From: JAEUOS01 sp965279115
GTDB taxonomy: Bacteria > Pseudomonadota > Gammaproteobacteria > Burkholderiales > JAEUOS01
DNA: 64,000 nt
Direction of reading: 5' to 3'
Assembly (NCBI GenBank): GCA_965279115.1
Contig: OZ257137.1
Coordinates: 6,138,001-6,202,000 of the forward strand
Both the position numbers and the translations under genes were made by a program. The notes below the pieces were generated by a model. It ran no database searches and was not told where the DNA came from. It was given only the letters and a program-made list of their open reading frames with translations. Positions 24,815 through 32,663 of this stretch are shown piece after piece. The number at the start of each line of letters is the position of its first letter. Positions within the stretch are counted from its first letter, which is position 1.

Positions 24815-24829
24815 GTTCGAATCGAGAAC
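24815..24829. promoter_or_regulatory. Candidate IclR operator 2 (GTTC-N7-GAAC)
   Basis: GTTCGAATCGAGAAC, extended by one base on each side... in fact by two flanking bases (CG left, G right) to CGGTTC-N7-GAACCG, is a perfect inverted repeat 29 bases before the IclR start. Its centre is 74 bp from that of operator 1, about seven helical turns, so dimers on both sites would face the same side of the DNA. This suits looping or autorepression plus control of the divergent operon. Confidence 0.55.
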
Positions 24830-24857
24830 CGTCCAAAAATCAGTGGATTGGGAAACC

Positions 24858-25661
24858 ATGAATGTCAATTTTGCTGCGCCGCAAGGTGCCTCCCCTGCCC
24901 CCAGTGACAGCTACGTTCAGTCATTTGCACGCGGTCTTTCGGTAATTCGCTCTTTCGCCGCCGATGCACCGACCCAATCCCTCACCGAAGTGGCGGCACG
25001 TACCGGACTGGACCGGGCCGGTGCCCGGCGCATCCTGCTGACCCTGCAATCGCTTGGTTATGTCGCCCAGGAAGGGCGAAAGTTCCGCCTCACGGCGCGC
25101 ATTCTTGATCTCGGTTACGCCTACCTCTCGACCACGCCGCTCTGGAACCTGGCCGAGCCGGTGATGGAAGAGCTTGTCCACCAGGTCCATGAGTCCTGTT
25201 CGATCTCGGTTCTGGAGGGAACCGAGATCGTTTACATCCTGCGTGTACCGACGTCGCAGATCATGGCCATCAACCTGGCTATAGGCAGCCGGCTGCCTGC
25301 CTGGTGCAGCTCCATGGGCCGCGTACTGCTTTCCGGCCTCGACGACGAGGCCCTGGCGAAGGTACTGGCCGCTTCAGACCTGAAACCGCATACCCGCCAT
25401 ACCGTGGTTGCTCCAGCCAAACTGGCCAGACTCATCTGCCGCGTACGGGTCGAGGGCCACGCCCTGGTGAACCAGGAACTTGAGGAAGGCCTTTGCTCGA
25501 TCGCGGTACCGCTCAAGGATCGCGCCGGAAACGTCATCGCCGCGATGAACATCTCGGCCAATGCCAATCGCGTGTCCGTGACCCAGATGACGCGCAATTT
25601 CCTGCCGCCTCTCAAGGCGGCCGCCGCACGCATCAATCAGGCGCTTGCGCTGCGCGCATGA
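24858..25661 (+). CDS. IclR family transcriptional regulator (PcaR/PobR-like)
   Basis: 267 residues from the ATG at 24858. The N-terminal winged helix spans about 20-75, with the HTH in SLTEVAARTGLDRAGARRILLTLQSLGYV. The effector domain follows, with the characteristic SCSISVLEGTEIVYILRVP, GSRLPAWCSSMGRVLLSGL and GLCSIAVPLKDRAGNVIAAMN. This matches the PcaR/PcaU/PobR/CatR subgroup that senses aromatic acids or 3-oxoadipate and activates or represses degradation genes. It is divergent from the maleylacetate reductase operon and is the obvious candidate regulator. A longer frame to 24798 exists, but it would place operator 2 inside the coding region. Confidence 0.92.
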   Translation: MNVNFAAPQGASPAPSDSYVQSFARGLSVIRSFAADAPTQSLTEVAARTGLDRAGARRILLTLQSLGYVAQEGRKFRLTARILDLGYAYLSTTPLWNLAEPVMEELVHQVHESCSISVLEGTEIVYILRVPTSQIMAINLAIGSRLPAWCSSMGRVLLSGLDDEALAKVLAASDLKPHTRHTVVAPAKLARLICRVRVEGHALVNQELEEGLCSIAVPLKDRAGNVIAAMNISANANRVSVTQMTRNFLPPLKAAAARINQALALRA

Positions 25662-25718
25662 GCGTTACAATCGACCGCATTCCACAATGACCATCCGCAC
25701 CGCAGAAACGCACGCATC

Positions 25719-26819
25719 ATGAACGGCAGCCAGACGCCGCCCGCCAAACTGCTGGTCAGCCTGCTGTTCACGGCATCCATCCTTTTCGGTGCCTTCATTG
25801 TGCTGTCGCCTTTCATCCTGGCGATCCTGTGGGCAGCCATCCTGGCGGTGGCGACCTGGCCCCTGCATGAATGGATCACCGCCCGCCTGGACAATCGGCG
25901 CAGTCTCGCGGCAGCCGTTTCGACCACACTGGTCCTGGTGTTTCTGGTGGGCCCGATGGCCCTGCTGCTGGTGTTCCTGAGCCAGGATGCCTATACCGCC
26001 GCTTCCTACCTGATCGACGCGGACACCTACGGCAAGCCGGTACCCGCGATTCTCGACAAACTGCCCTTCGGTGGCGATTACCTGACCCAGCTGTGGGAGA
26101 AGTACCTGGCGCAACCGCGCCGCCTCTCGGCGGTCCTTGAAGCGCAGCTCGACCTGATCCGCAACGCGGCGCAGTCGGTGTTCCTCGACCTGACCTCACG
26201 CGTGGCCACGCTGATGTTCGCGCTATGGGTGCTGTATTTTTTCTACCACGACGGACGCGCCATCAGCGCCTGGGTCAATCAGATCGGCTACAAGTGGCTG
26301 GAATACCGCTGGCCGTCCTACGTGTTCCAGTTGCCCGATGCGATGCGTGCCGCTGTCAACGGCATCGTGATCGTCGGCTTTGCCGAGGCACTCCTGTTGT
26401 CACTTCTGCTCTGGGTTTGCGGCGTGCCTTCCGCGGTGACGCTGGGCGTGATCACCGCGGTGATCGCCTTTATTCCGATGGCGGCGCCGCTTTTGCTCGC
26501 CATCATCGGCTTCATCCTGTTCGCGGGTGGCGCTCCGGTGGCTGGCATCGCGGTTTTTGCCGTCGGCACCATCATCGTGATGGCAGCCGACTATGTGGTG
26601 CGGCCGATCCTCATCCAGGGCGGCACAGCATTGCCATTCCTCGCCATCCTGTTCGGCATTTTCGGCGGCGTGGGTACGATGGGCATCGTCGGCCTGATCA
26701 TCGGGCCCGTGCTTCTGGTGCTGCTCCTGGTGCTATTCCGCGAGGCCGCGATCGACGAGAAAAGCATCGACCTGGACCTCACGCAATCCATGAAGGCCTA
26801 CGACCCGCGCAACCCCTGA
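25719..26819 (+). CDS. AI-2E family (UPF0118) transporter
   Basis: 366 residues with about seven to eight membrane segments: two near the N-terminus (LLVSLLFTASILFGAFIVLSPF and the following SFILAILWAAIL), a large soluble loop at roughly 90-150, then clusters at 160-180 and 215-340. The C-terminal GGVGTMGIVGLIIGPVLLVLLL matches the AI-2E exporter family, which includes TqsA and sodium/proton antiporter-like proteins. The natural cargo is usually unknown; autoinducer export is established only for few members. It starts 57 bases after the IclR gene on the same strand and is ended by a strong hairpin at 26836-26866. Confidence 0.9.
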   Translation: MNGSQTPPAKLLVSLLFTASILFGAFIVLSPFILAILWAAILAVATWPLHEWITARLDNRRSLAAAVSTTLVLVFLVGPMALLLVFLSQDAYTAASYLIDADTYGKPVPAILDKLPFGGDYLTQLWEKYLAQPRRLSAVLEAQLDLIRNAAQSVFLDLTSRVATLMFALWVLYFFYHDGRAISAWVNQIGYKWLEYRWPSYVFQLPDAMRAAVNGIVIVGFAEALLLSLLLWVCGVPSAVTLGVITAVIAFIPMAAPLLLAIIGFILFAGGAPVAGIAVFAVGTIIVMAADYVVRPILIQGGTALPFLAILFGIFGGVGTMGIVGLIIGPVLLVLLLVLFREAAIDEKSIDLDLTQSMKAYDPRNP

Positions 26820-26835
26820 CCCGGCTTATGCAAAA

Positions 26836-26866
26836 CAAAAGGGGCGCAGCACTTGCGCCCCTTTTG
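26836..26866. terminator. Bidirectional rho-independent terminator
   Basis: A perfect 13-bp stem, CAAAAGGGGCGCA and TGCGCCCCTTTTG, surrounds a 5-base loop (GCACT). The arms carry A-run and T-run ends on both strands, so it can stop transcripts from the AI-2E gene on the plus strand and from the exported GlcG-like gene on the minus strand. Confidence 0.82.
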
Positions 26867-26886
26867 CATTCTCTCGGCAGGAAACG

Positions 26887-27366
26887 CTACTTGAGGGCGT
26901 CGATGCCGGCCTTGGCCGCCACGCCATCCTGCTGGGCGGTACCGCCCGACAGGCCGATCGCGCCGACGATCTTGCCGCCGACGACGATCGGGATACCGCC
27001 TTCGACCGCTACCGCGCCTGACAGGGTCAGGATGCGCAGACCCGCGCCGCCAGCGGCAACCGCGTCCTCGAACACCTTGGTCGGGCGCCGGTAGGCGACC
27101 GCCGATTGCGCCTTTTCAAGCGCTACCCGGGCGCTTCCTGTCTGAGTCCCGTCCATGCGTTCGAAATAGACCAGATGACCGCCGGTATCGACCACGGCGG
27201 CGGCCATGTTCCAGTTGTTCTTCCTGGATTCGGCGACAGAGGCCGCGACCGCCTTGCGCGCCGCCTCCAACCCGATGGATTCGCCGTAGGCCTGGGCCGC
27301 GACGTTGGCGGAAATCGCGAACGCAGCAACCGCCATGGTCGAGCAAAGAATTTTACGAAACGACAT
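26887..27366 (-). CDS. Exported GlcG/HbpS family heme-binding-like protein
   Basis: 159 residues. Residues 1-25 are a clear Sec signal (MSFRKILCSTMAVAAFAIS, cleavage at VAA before QAYGES). The mature part has GLEAARKAVAASVAESRKNNW, AAAVVDTGGHLVYFERMDG and the GGIPIVVGGKIVGAIGLSGG C-terminal motif of the GlcG/HbpS fold. Secreted members can bind heme or interact with two-component sensors; other roles are not known. It stands alone, facing the AI-2E gene across a terminator and 173 bases from the SDR start side. It is separate from the cytoplasmic paralogue at 7713-8201. Confidence 0.88.
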   Translation of the reverse strand: MSFRKILCSTMAVAAFAISANVAAQAYGESIGLEAARKAVAASVAESRKNNWNMAAAVVDTGGHLVYFERMDGTQTGSARVALEKAQSAVAYRRPTKVFEDAVAAGGAGLRILTLSGAVAVEGGIPIVVGGKIVGAIGLSGGTAQQDGVAAKAGIDALK

Positions 27367-27539
27367 TGTTTCCTCCGTTTTTTTTGGACAGTTCGAATCG
27401 GCTTAACAGCCGGAGTCGCGCCGATATTCCGGCGCGCTCCCGCATGATGTCGATTGCAGGCCGCAACCGGCTTGACCAATGTCAACACGACCGCAAGGGA
27501 TAACCCTCATCCGGCAACGCGAACATGCAGCCAGGGCGA

Positions 27540-28301
27540 TCAGGCGAGGTGGACCCCGCCGTCCATGAAAACGACCTCGCCGGTCATCGCCGTAGCGCCG
27601 GCCAACAGCACCACGCACATTTCGGCCATCTCCTCGGCGCTGACGACTTTCTTCAGCGCGGCCTTGGCGATCATCGCGGCCTTGGCCTTGTCCGCATGTT
27701 CCTGGCCGCGGCCACGCACATGCCAGCCGGTGTCCACGAAACCCGGCGCGACGCAATTGACACGCACCTCGGGTCCCAGCACCCGGGCCAGCGACTTCGT
27801 CAGGGTATGCACGGCGGCCTTGGTTGCGGCGTAGGCCGTCGAGGTGCCGCCACCGGTGACGGCAGCACGGGAACCGATGTTGACGACGCTGCCGTTTCCG
27901 CTGGCCTTGAGCGCAGCCGCAGCGGCACGCGTCATCTGATAGACAGACACGACATTGTTGCGATAAAGACGCATGAAGTCATCACCGGACAATGCGTCGA
28001 GGTCCGCAGCCGGAGCCACCTTGGTTTCACCGGCGTTGTTCATGAGGGCATCGATGCGGCCGAACTTGTCGAGCGCGGCCTGCACCAGCGATTTGCAGGC
28101 CGCGTCATCGGAAACATCGGCCTGCACGGCAATGGCCTCGCCGCCGGCCTGCCGGCACTCCGCCGCGACCGCCTCAGCAGGTTCCCGGTTGGCGCGGTAG
28201 TTGACCACGATGCGCCAGCCACGCGCGGCAAGCTGTCGCGCCGTTGCGGCGCCGATGCCGCTGCCCGCACCGGTAATTATGGCGACGCGCTTTTCCATCA
28301 T
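27540..28301 (-). CDS. SDR family oxidoreductase (FabG-like)
   Basis: 253 residues. The classical SDR motifs are intact: ITGAGSGIGAATARQLA, NNAGETK, the catalytic serine in NIGSRAAVTGGG and the YAATK Tyr-Lys pair, with C-terminal GEVVFMDGG. It resembles 3-oxoacyl-ACP reductase FabG-type enzymes that act on many keto acids or alcohols. The ATG overlaps the aldehyde dehydrogenase stop by four bases (ATGA), so the two should be co-translated. Oxidation of an alcohol to an aldehyde and on to an acid is a plausible joint reaction. Its stop lies 173 bases from the exported GlcG gene. Confidence 0.89.
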   Translation of the reverse strand: MMEKRVAIITGAGSGIGAATARQLAARGWRIVVNYRANREPAEAVAAECRQAGGEAIAVQADVSDDAACKSLVQAALDKFGRIDALMNNAGETKVAPAADLDALSGDDFMRLYRNNVVSVYQMTRAAAAALKASGNGSVVNIGSRAAVTGGGTSTAYAATKAAVHTLTKSLARVLGPEVRVNCVAPGFVDTGWHVRGRGQEHADKAKAAMIAKAALKKVVSAEEMAEMCVVLLAGATAMTGEVVFMDGGVHLA

Positions 28302-29731
28302 GCGGCCTTCGGCGGGCGCATCTGCAACGACTTGTACTCGAGAAATTCCTCGAGCCCGTAGACGCCGGATTCACGCCCGTTGCCCGACTGCTTGAACCCG
28401 CCAAACGGCGCCATCGGGTTGAACGGACCGCCGTTGATGTCGATCTGGCCAGCGCGAACCTGGCGCGCCACCCGCGTGGCACGCGCTTCATCCTTGGACC
28501 AGATGGTGCCAGCCAGGCCATACACCGAATCGTTGGCGATGCGGACCGCATCGGCTTCGTCCTTGTAGGAAAGGATGGACAACACCGGCCCGAAAATCTC
28601 CTCGCGCGCAATGGTCATTTCGGGCTTGACGTCGCCAAACACCGTGGGCTTGACGAAATAGCCCTTGGGTTGTCCTTCGGGCGCCTCGGCGCCGCCGGTG
28701 AGGAGTGTCGCGCCTTCCTCGATGCCTTTCTTGATGTAAGCACGCACCCGATCGCGCTGCAACCCGGAGATCAGCGGCCCGAGACGGGCGTCGCCCATCG
28801 GGTCGCCAACGGTGAAGCCGCTTGCCACTTCGGTGGCGATCTGCGCGGCTTCCGCGTAGCGCGACTCCGGTACCAGCATGCGCGTGGTGGCGGCACAGGT
28901 CTGCCCGGAGTTGAGGTAGCAATAGCTGACCGTGGCCTTGACGGCGGTGGCGAGGTCGGCATCGTCCAGAACAATTGCAGCCGACTTTCCGCCCAGTTCC
29001 AGGGCGACCCGCTTGACCGTCTGCGCCGCCAGTTCCGAGACGCGCTTGCCGGCACGGGTGGAACCGGTGAAGGAGACCATGTCGACGTCGGGCGATTTCG
29101 CCAGCACTTCGCCCACGACAGGGCCGTAGCCCGACACCAGGTTGAACACGCCCTTCGGCAGCCCCGCCTCGTGAATGATCTCCGCCAGCATGAAAGCGTT
29201 GAGCGGCGCGACTTCGGAAGGCTTGAGGACGACCGTGCAACCCGCGGCAAGTGCGGCGGCAACCTTGAGGGCGATCTGGTGCAGCGGAAAGTTCCACGGC
29301 GTGATCGCACCCACCACACCCACCGGCTCGCGCACGATCAGCGAATTGCCGACTGTCTTCTCGAATTCGAACTCGGCGGCCAGCTTCGCATACATGCCGA
29401 AGGTGTTGAGCGGATTGCCCACCATCACGCGCTGGGCCAGCTTGAACGGCACCCCCACCTCGCCGGTGATGGTGCGCGCGAATTCGTCGGAGCGCGCCTT
29501 GAGACCCGCCTGGATGGCCGCCAGGTATTCGCCACGCCTGGCCGCAGGCGTGGCCGACCAGGCACCGAACGCCGCCTTGGCAGCGGCGATTGCGGCTTCG
29601 GCATCGGCTTCGACGCCTTCGGGAATGCGGCCCATCACCTCCTCGGTGGTGGCGTTGATGACGTCGATCATCGCCTTGCCGGCGCTCGCGACCCAGGCAC
29701 CGTTGATGTACAGTTTGTCGAAGGTTTTCAT
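28298..29731 (-). CDS. NAD(P)-dependent aldehyde dehydrogenase
   Basis: 477 residues. Active-site residues are present: N147 in ITPWNFPLHQ, E245 in RVALELGGKSA and Cys279 in NSGQTCAATTR. The FTGSTRAGKR cofactor loop and the PFGGFKQSGNGRE C-terminal motif are also present. The protein belongs to the broad medium-chain/aromatic aldehyde group, and the substrate cannot be fixed. Two close ATG codons (29737 and 29731) are both possible; the second gives the family start MKTFDKLYINGAW. It is coupled to the downstream SDR. The 122 bases upstream to the uncharacterised membrane-protein gene may hold its own promoter. Confidence 0.92.
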   Translation of the reverse strand: MKTFDKLYINGAWVASAGKAMIDVINATTEEVMGRIPEGVEADAEAAIAAAKAAFGAWSATPAARRGEYLAAIQAGLKARSDEFARTITGEVGVPFKLAQRVMVGNPLNTFGMYAKLAAEFEFEKTVGNSLIVREPVGVVGAITPWNFPLHQIALKVAAALAAGCTVVLKPSEVAPLNAFMLAEIIHEAGLPKGVFNLVSGYGPVVGEVLAKSPDVDMVSFTGSTRAGKRVSELAAQTVKRVALELGGKSAAIVLDDADLATAVKATVSYCYLNSGQTCAATTRMLVPESRYAEAAQIATEVASGFTVGDPMGDARLGPLISGLQRDRVRAYIKKGIEEGATLLTGGAEAPEGQPKGYFVKPTVFGDVKPEMTIAREEIFGPVLSILSYKDEADAVRIANDSVYGLAGTIWSKDEARATRVARQVRAGQIDINGGPFNPMAPFGGFKQSGNGRESGVYGLEEFLEYKSLQMRPPKAA

Positions 29732-29853
29732 CCGCATTCCAATCCAAAAAAAGGGAGACTTGAGGCGGCGCATTCTAGCGCAGCGCCCGGCGCCACCTCG
29801 TCGGGCAAGGTCAGCCACCCCGATGCCAGGGCGCTGGCTCGAATTTGCGTCCG

Positions 29854-31131
29854 CTAAGGCCTCAAAACCGGCAGAGCCGCGATTCGTCGCTCAATCTCGG
29901 CCATCATGCGCCTGTACTCCACGCCGCCCGTACCGCCATAACGCCGCTTGAACTCGGCCTCAGCCATGAACTCCGGCAGGTCGGCAACCTGCGGAAAAAT
30001 GGCATTGGCGGCCAGATCGATGCTGGCCAGCCGTTGCACCCGGGATGCGCCCGCCGCACTGGATGTCGCCAATTCGCCGAAACGCGTGCCCGCGCGATCG
30101 GCGGCGATATCGTTGAACGAGAACCCGCTCCCGCCGCGCGAATCGTCGACCTCCTTGAACAGGCCCACGGCATCGGCCAGCGGGCTTCCGGCGGTGGCCG
30201 CGAGTGCGGCCGATACGGAGAAGTGTTGCGCGAAGTCGTGCCGCCCGGCCAGTGTGACATTGCGCGCTGCCGGGCGCAGCCATGCTTTCGCGGCGGGATA
30301 AATGGCTCCCAGGCCCTTGCCGTTGACGAAAAATGCAAGAGTCAGCAAGGCGGCGCGATTTTCCGCCACCACATCGCCGGCTCGCTGCGCCCCCAGGGCA
30401 AGCAGCGCCTGCAGCACGCGTTCCATCGGTACAGGCCCACGTTCGCCGGATTCCGCCAGTTTCACGACCAGCGCCTGGTACGCCTTGAGACGCTCGCCTT
30501 CTTCGGCGGAAATCAGGATGCTCGCCAAGGCACCGGGCAAGGCGTCGCTCCATTCATAGGTCACCATCAGGGCGCCATCACGCATCGACACGCGACGGAT
30601 CGCGTCGACCGCCACCCCTGCTCGCACTCCCGCTTCGGCGCCGCCAGACCAGTTTTTCATGCCCCACAGGAGCACCCGGTTGGCGACTGCGCCCGGCACC
30701 GGCAACCGGCCCACACGCAGCATTTCGATGTCCGGCAATCCCTCGGCCTCGGCAAACACGGCTTCGATATTGATGAATTTCCCGAACGGATTGGCCGGTA
30801 CCGCCAGGCTTGCCCGGGCCGTTGCGAAACCCTCGGAAATCCTGATGCTTGCGCTGCCGTGGCCATGCTGGTTCGCCAGGTAGTTGACGGCGAGATCGAG
30901 ATCGTCGCCGCCCACTACAATGCTGCGCAACATGCCTGGCCGCATGCGACGCGGATCGTTGCGCTCGATGATGCGCTTGGCCCGTGCGACGCTTTCCGGC
31001 TTGATTTCCGCGGATCGGGTCAATGCAGGCCGATCATCGACCGCAAGGAGCAGCGCCGCCAGAACTGCCAATGGCAGAGCGATGACCCCGACCAGAAGCA
31101 ACGCAAGGAACGCCTTCAGGAAAAGTCGCAT
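29854..31131 (-). CDS. Uncharacterised protein with N-terminal membrane anchor
   Basis: 425 residues. A single hydrophobic segment at about 5-32 (FLALLLVGVIALPLAVLAALLL) anchors it, and the rest is probably periplasmic. No known domain was recognised. The body has a repeated mix of short helices and strands, and a late region, about 300-425, rich in phenylalanine and alanine with a NDIAADRAGTRFGELA segment that looks like a conserved core of a Burkholderiales-specific family. The start ATG at 31131 is the natural N-terminus of the anchor. It lies 19 bases after the thioesterase stop and so is probably co-transcribed with it. The presence of an anchor, normal codon use and operon position support a real gene. 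Confidence 0.7.
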   Translation of the reverse strand: MRLFLKAFLALLLVGVIALPLAVLAALLLAVDDRPALTRSAEIKPESVARAKRIIERNDPRRMRPGMLRSIVVGGDDLDLAVNYLANQHGHGSASIRISEGFATARASLAVPANPFGKFINIEAVFAEAEGLPDIEMLRVGRLPVPGAVANRVLLWGMKNWSGGAEAGVRAGVAVDAIRRVSMRDGALMVTYEWSDALPGALASILISAEEGERLKAYQALVVKLAESGERGPVPMERVLQALLALGAQRAGDVVAENRAALLTLAFFVNGKGLGAIYPAAKAWLRPAARNVTLAGRHDFAQHFSVSAALAATAGSPLADAVGLFKEVDDSRGGSGFSFNDIAADRAGTRFGELATSSAAGASRVQRLASIDLAANAIFPQVADLPEFMAEAEFKRRYGGTGGVEYRRMMAEIERRIAALPVLRP

Positions 31132-31150
31132 TCAGTGCGGGCCGTGAATC

Positions 31151-31609
31151 TCAAGCACCCTCGGGCCTGACTTTTTCATACCCGATCACCAATTGCCGGA
31201 ACTCCCCGGGCAGGGGTGCCGGAGCGTCCGCGACCGGATCCTTGTAGACGTAAATCAATTCCCCGCTGACCAGATGATCCCCGCCCCGGTGGATTTCCGT
31301 CACCGTGCGCATCGAAGACCGACCCAGCCTTGCGACTCTGACGCCGATGTCGAGTTGGTCGTTCCAGCGCGCCGGCGCATGGTACTCGGCGGTCGCCTTG
31401 ACGACATAAATGTTGTGGATCCACTCGTTGAAGCGGTCCTGCAGTGCGGGTGCGGCCGATTGCAGGCCGGCCGCCACCATCGCCTGCCACGATTCATAGA
31501 CCGCGACATCGAAATAGTTGAAATAGTTGCCGTTGAAGACAACCCTCTGCATGTCGACTTCGGACCAACGAACCGTCACGCGGTGGAAAAAGGAAAAATC
31601 GGATCTCAT
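31151..31609 (-). CDS. Hot-dog fold acyl-CoA thioesterase
   Basis: 152 residues, normal for the 4-hydroxybenzoyl-CoA thioesterase/YbgC group. The active-site region VRWSEVDMQRVVFNGNYFNYFD has the catalytic Asp19 and the asparagine-tyrosine pair, then a long helix EWIHNIYVVKATAEYHAPARW and strands ending at QLVIGYEKV. It should release free acids from acyl-CoA. The ATG at 31609 is used; an in-frame start 15 codons upstream would overlap the restored end of the Bug 7 gene. It lies 13 bases after that restored stop. The short-chain or aromatic acyl-CoA substrate is unknown. Confidence 0.87.
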   Translation of the reverse strand: MRSDFSFFHRVTVRWSEVDMQRVVFNGNYFNYFDVAVYESWQAMVAAGLQSAAPALQDRFNEWIHNIYVVKATAEYHAPARWNDQLDIGVRVARLGRSSMRTVTEIHRGGDHLVSGELIYVYKDPVADAPAPLPGEFRQLVIGYEKVRPEGA

Positions 31610-31622
31610 CTGCCGCCCGGGT

Positions 31623-32593
31623 TCAGGACTTGGCCGCCAGACCGAGCCGTTCAATCAGTGACTTCTCCGACTCGAAGGTATCCTCGCATACTTCGTATAG
31701 GCCGCGGTATCCATGTAGATGGCTGATTGGTCGTACTTGTCGAGCACCGCCTGTACCGCCGGGTCGTCGAGGGTCTTCCTGAAAGCATCGTGCAGCGTCT
31801 TCACCACCGCGGGATCCATGTTCTTGGGTCCACAGACACCGAACGGCGAATCCGAAATGGTCTTGTAGCCCAGTTCATCCAGCGTTGGCACGTTGGGCCA
31901 GCGCTTGGTGCGCTTGCTGCCATAGGTTGCCAGGAGGCGCAGCTTGCCGGCGTCCACATGCGGGCCCCAGCCGGTGGCGTCGGACGCGCCCATCACATGG
32001 CCACCCAGCACCGCCTGCATGTTCTCGGCATTGCCCTTGTAAGGTACCGGCTGGAGTTGTATGCCCGCGCGTTGCGCGAACTCCTCCACCGCGAGGTGCG
32101 GGCTGGTGCCGGTGCCGGTGTTGCCGTAACTGAACTTGCCGGGATTGGCCTTCGCGTAGTCCACCAGGTCCTTGATGGACTTGATCGGTGAATCCACGCG
32201 CACGACAAAACCGAAGGTGTAGCCGGTGAGGCAGGCGATCCAGGTGAAGTCCCTGAGCGTGTCGAATTGCACCTTCTGCATGTGCGGAATGCGGAAAACG
32301 CTGATCGGCAACTGCGCAAGGGTATAGCCGTCCGGACGCGCATTGACCATTTCGATGGCACCCAGGGTGCCGCCGGCACCCGGCTTGTTTTCAACGAGCA
32401 CTGTCTGCCCAAGCGCCTTGCCGGCGCTCTCCGCGAATGCACGCATGACGATGTCGGTCGAGCCGCCCGCCGGCCAAGGGCAGATATAGCGGATCGCCCT
32501 GGCGGGGAAGGACTGCGCCCGGGCTATCGAGGGGGCAATGGCGGATCCCGCGACAAGCGCGGCGGCCTTCAACAGATTACGGCGTTGGGTCAT
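31623..32593 (-). pseudogene. Bug/TctC family substrate-binding protein (Bug 7) with a 3' frameshift
   Basis: The N-terminus is normal: signal MTQRRNLLKAAALVAGS with cleavage near ARAQSFPAR, then the loop CPWPAGGSTD. As read, the frame ends after TKYARIPSSRRSH at 31655. The next frame carries EDTFESEKSLIERLGLAAKS and a stop at 31623-31625, an excellent match to the usual family ending after KYA. Adding one base near 31684-31687 (TATGCGAGG) joins the two. So this is either a sequencing/assembly error or a real recent frameshift that replaces the last 20 or so residues. It probably still encodes a nearly complete receptor. It lies 70 bases downstream of the ABC ATPase gene. Confidence 0.8.
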
Positions 32594-32663
32594 GTCCTGT
32601 GTCTCCTTTGTGCATTTGTGCGCCGCCTGACCGCAGCGTGTCCGGCAATTCTAGCGGTCAAGG

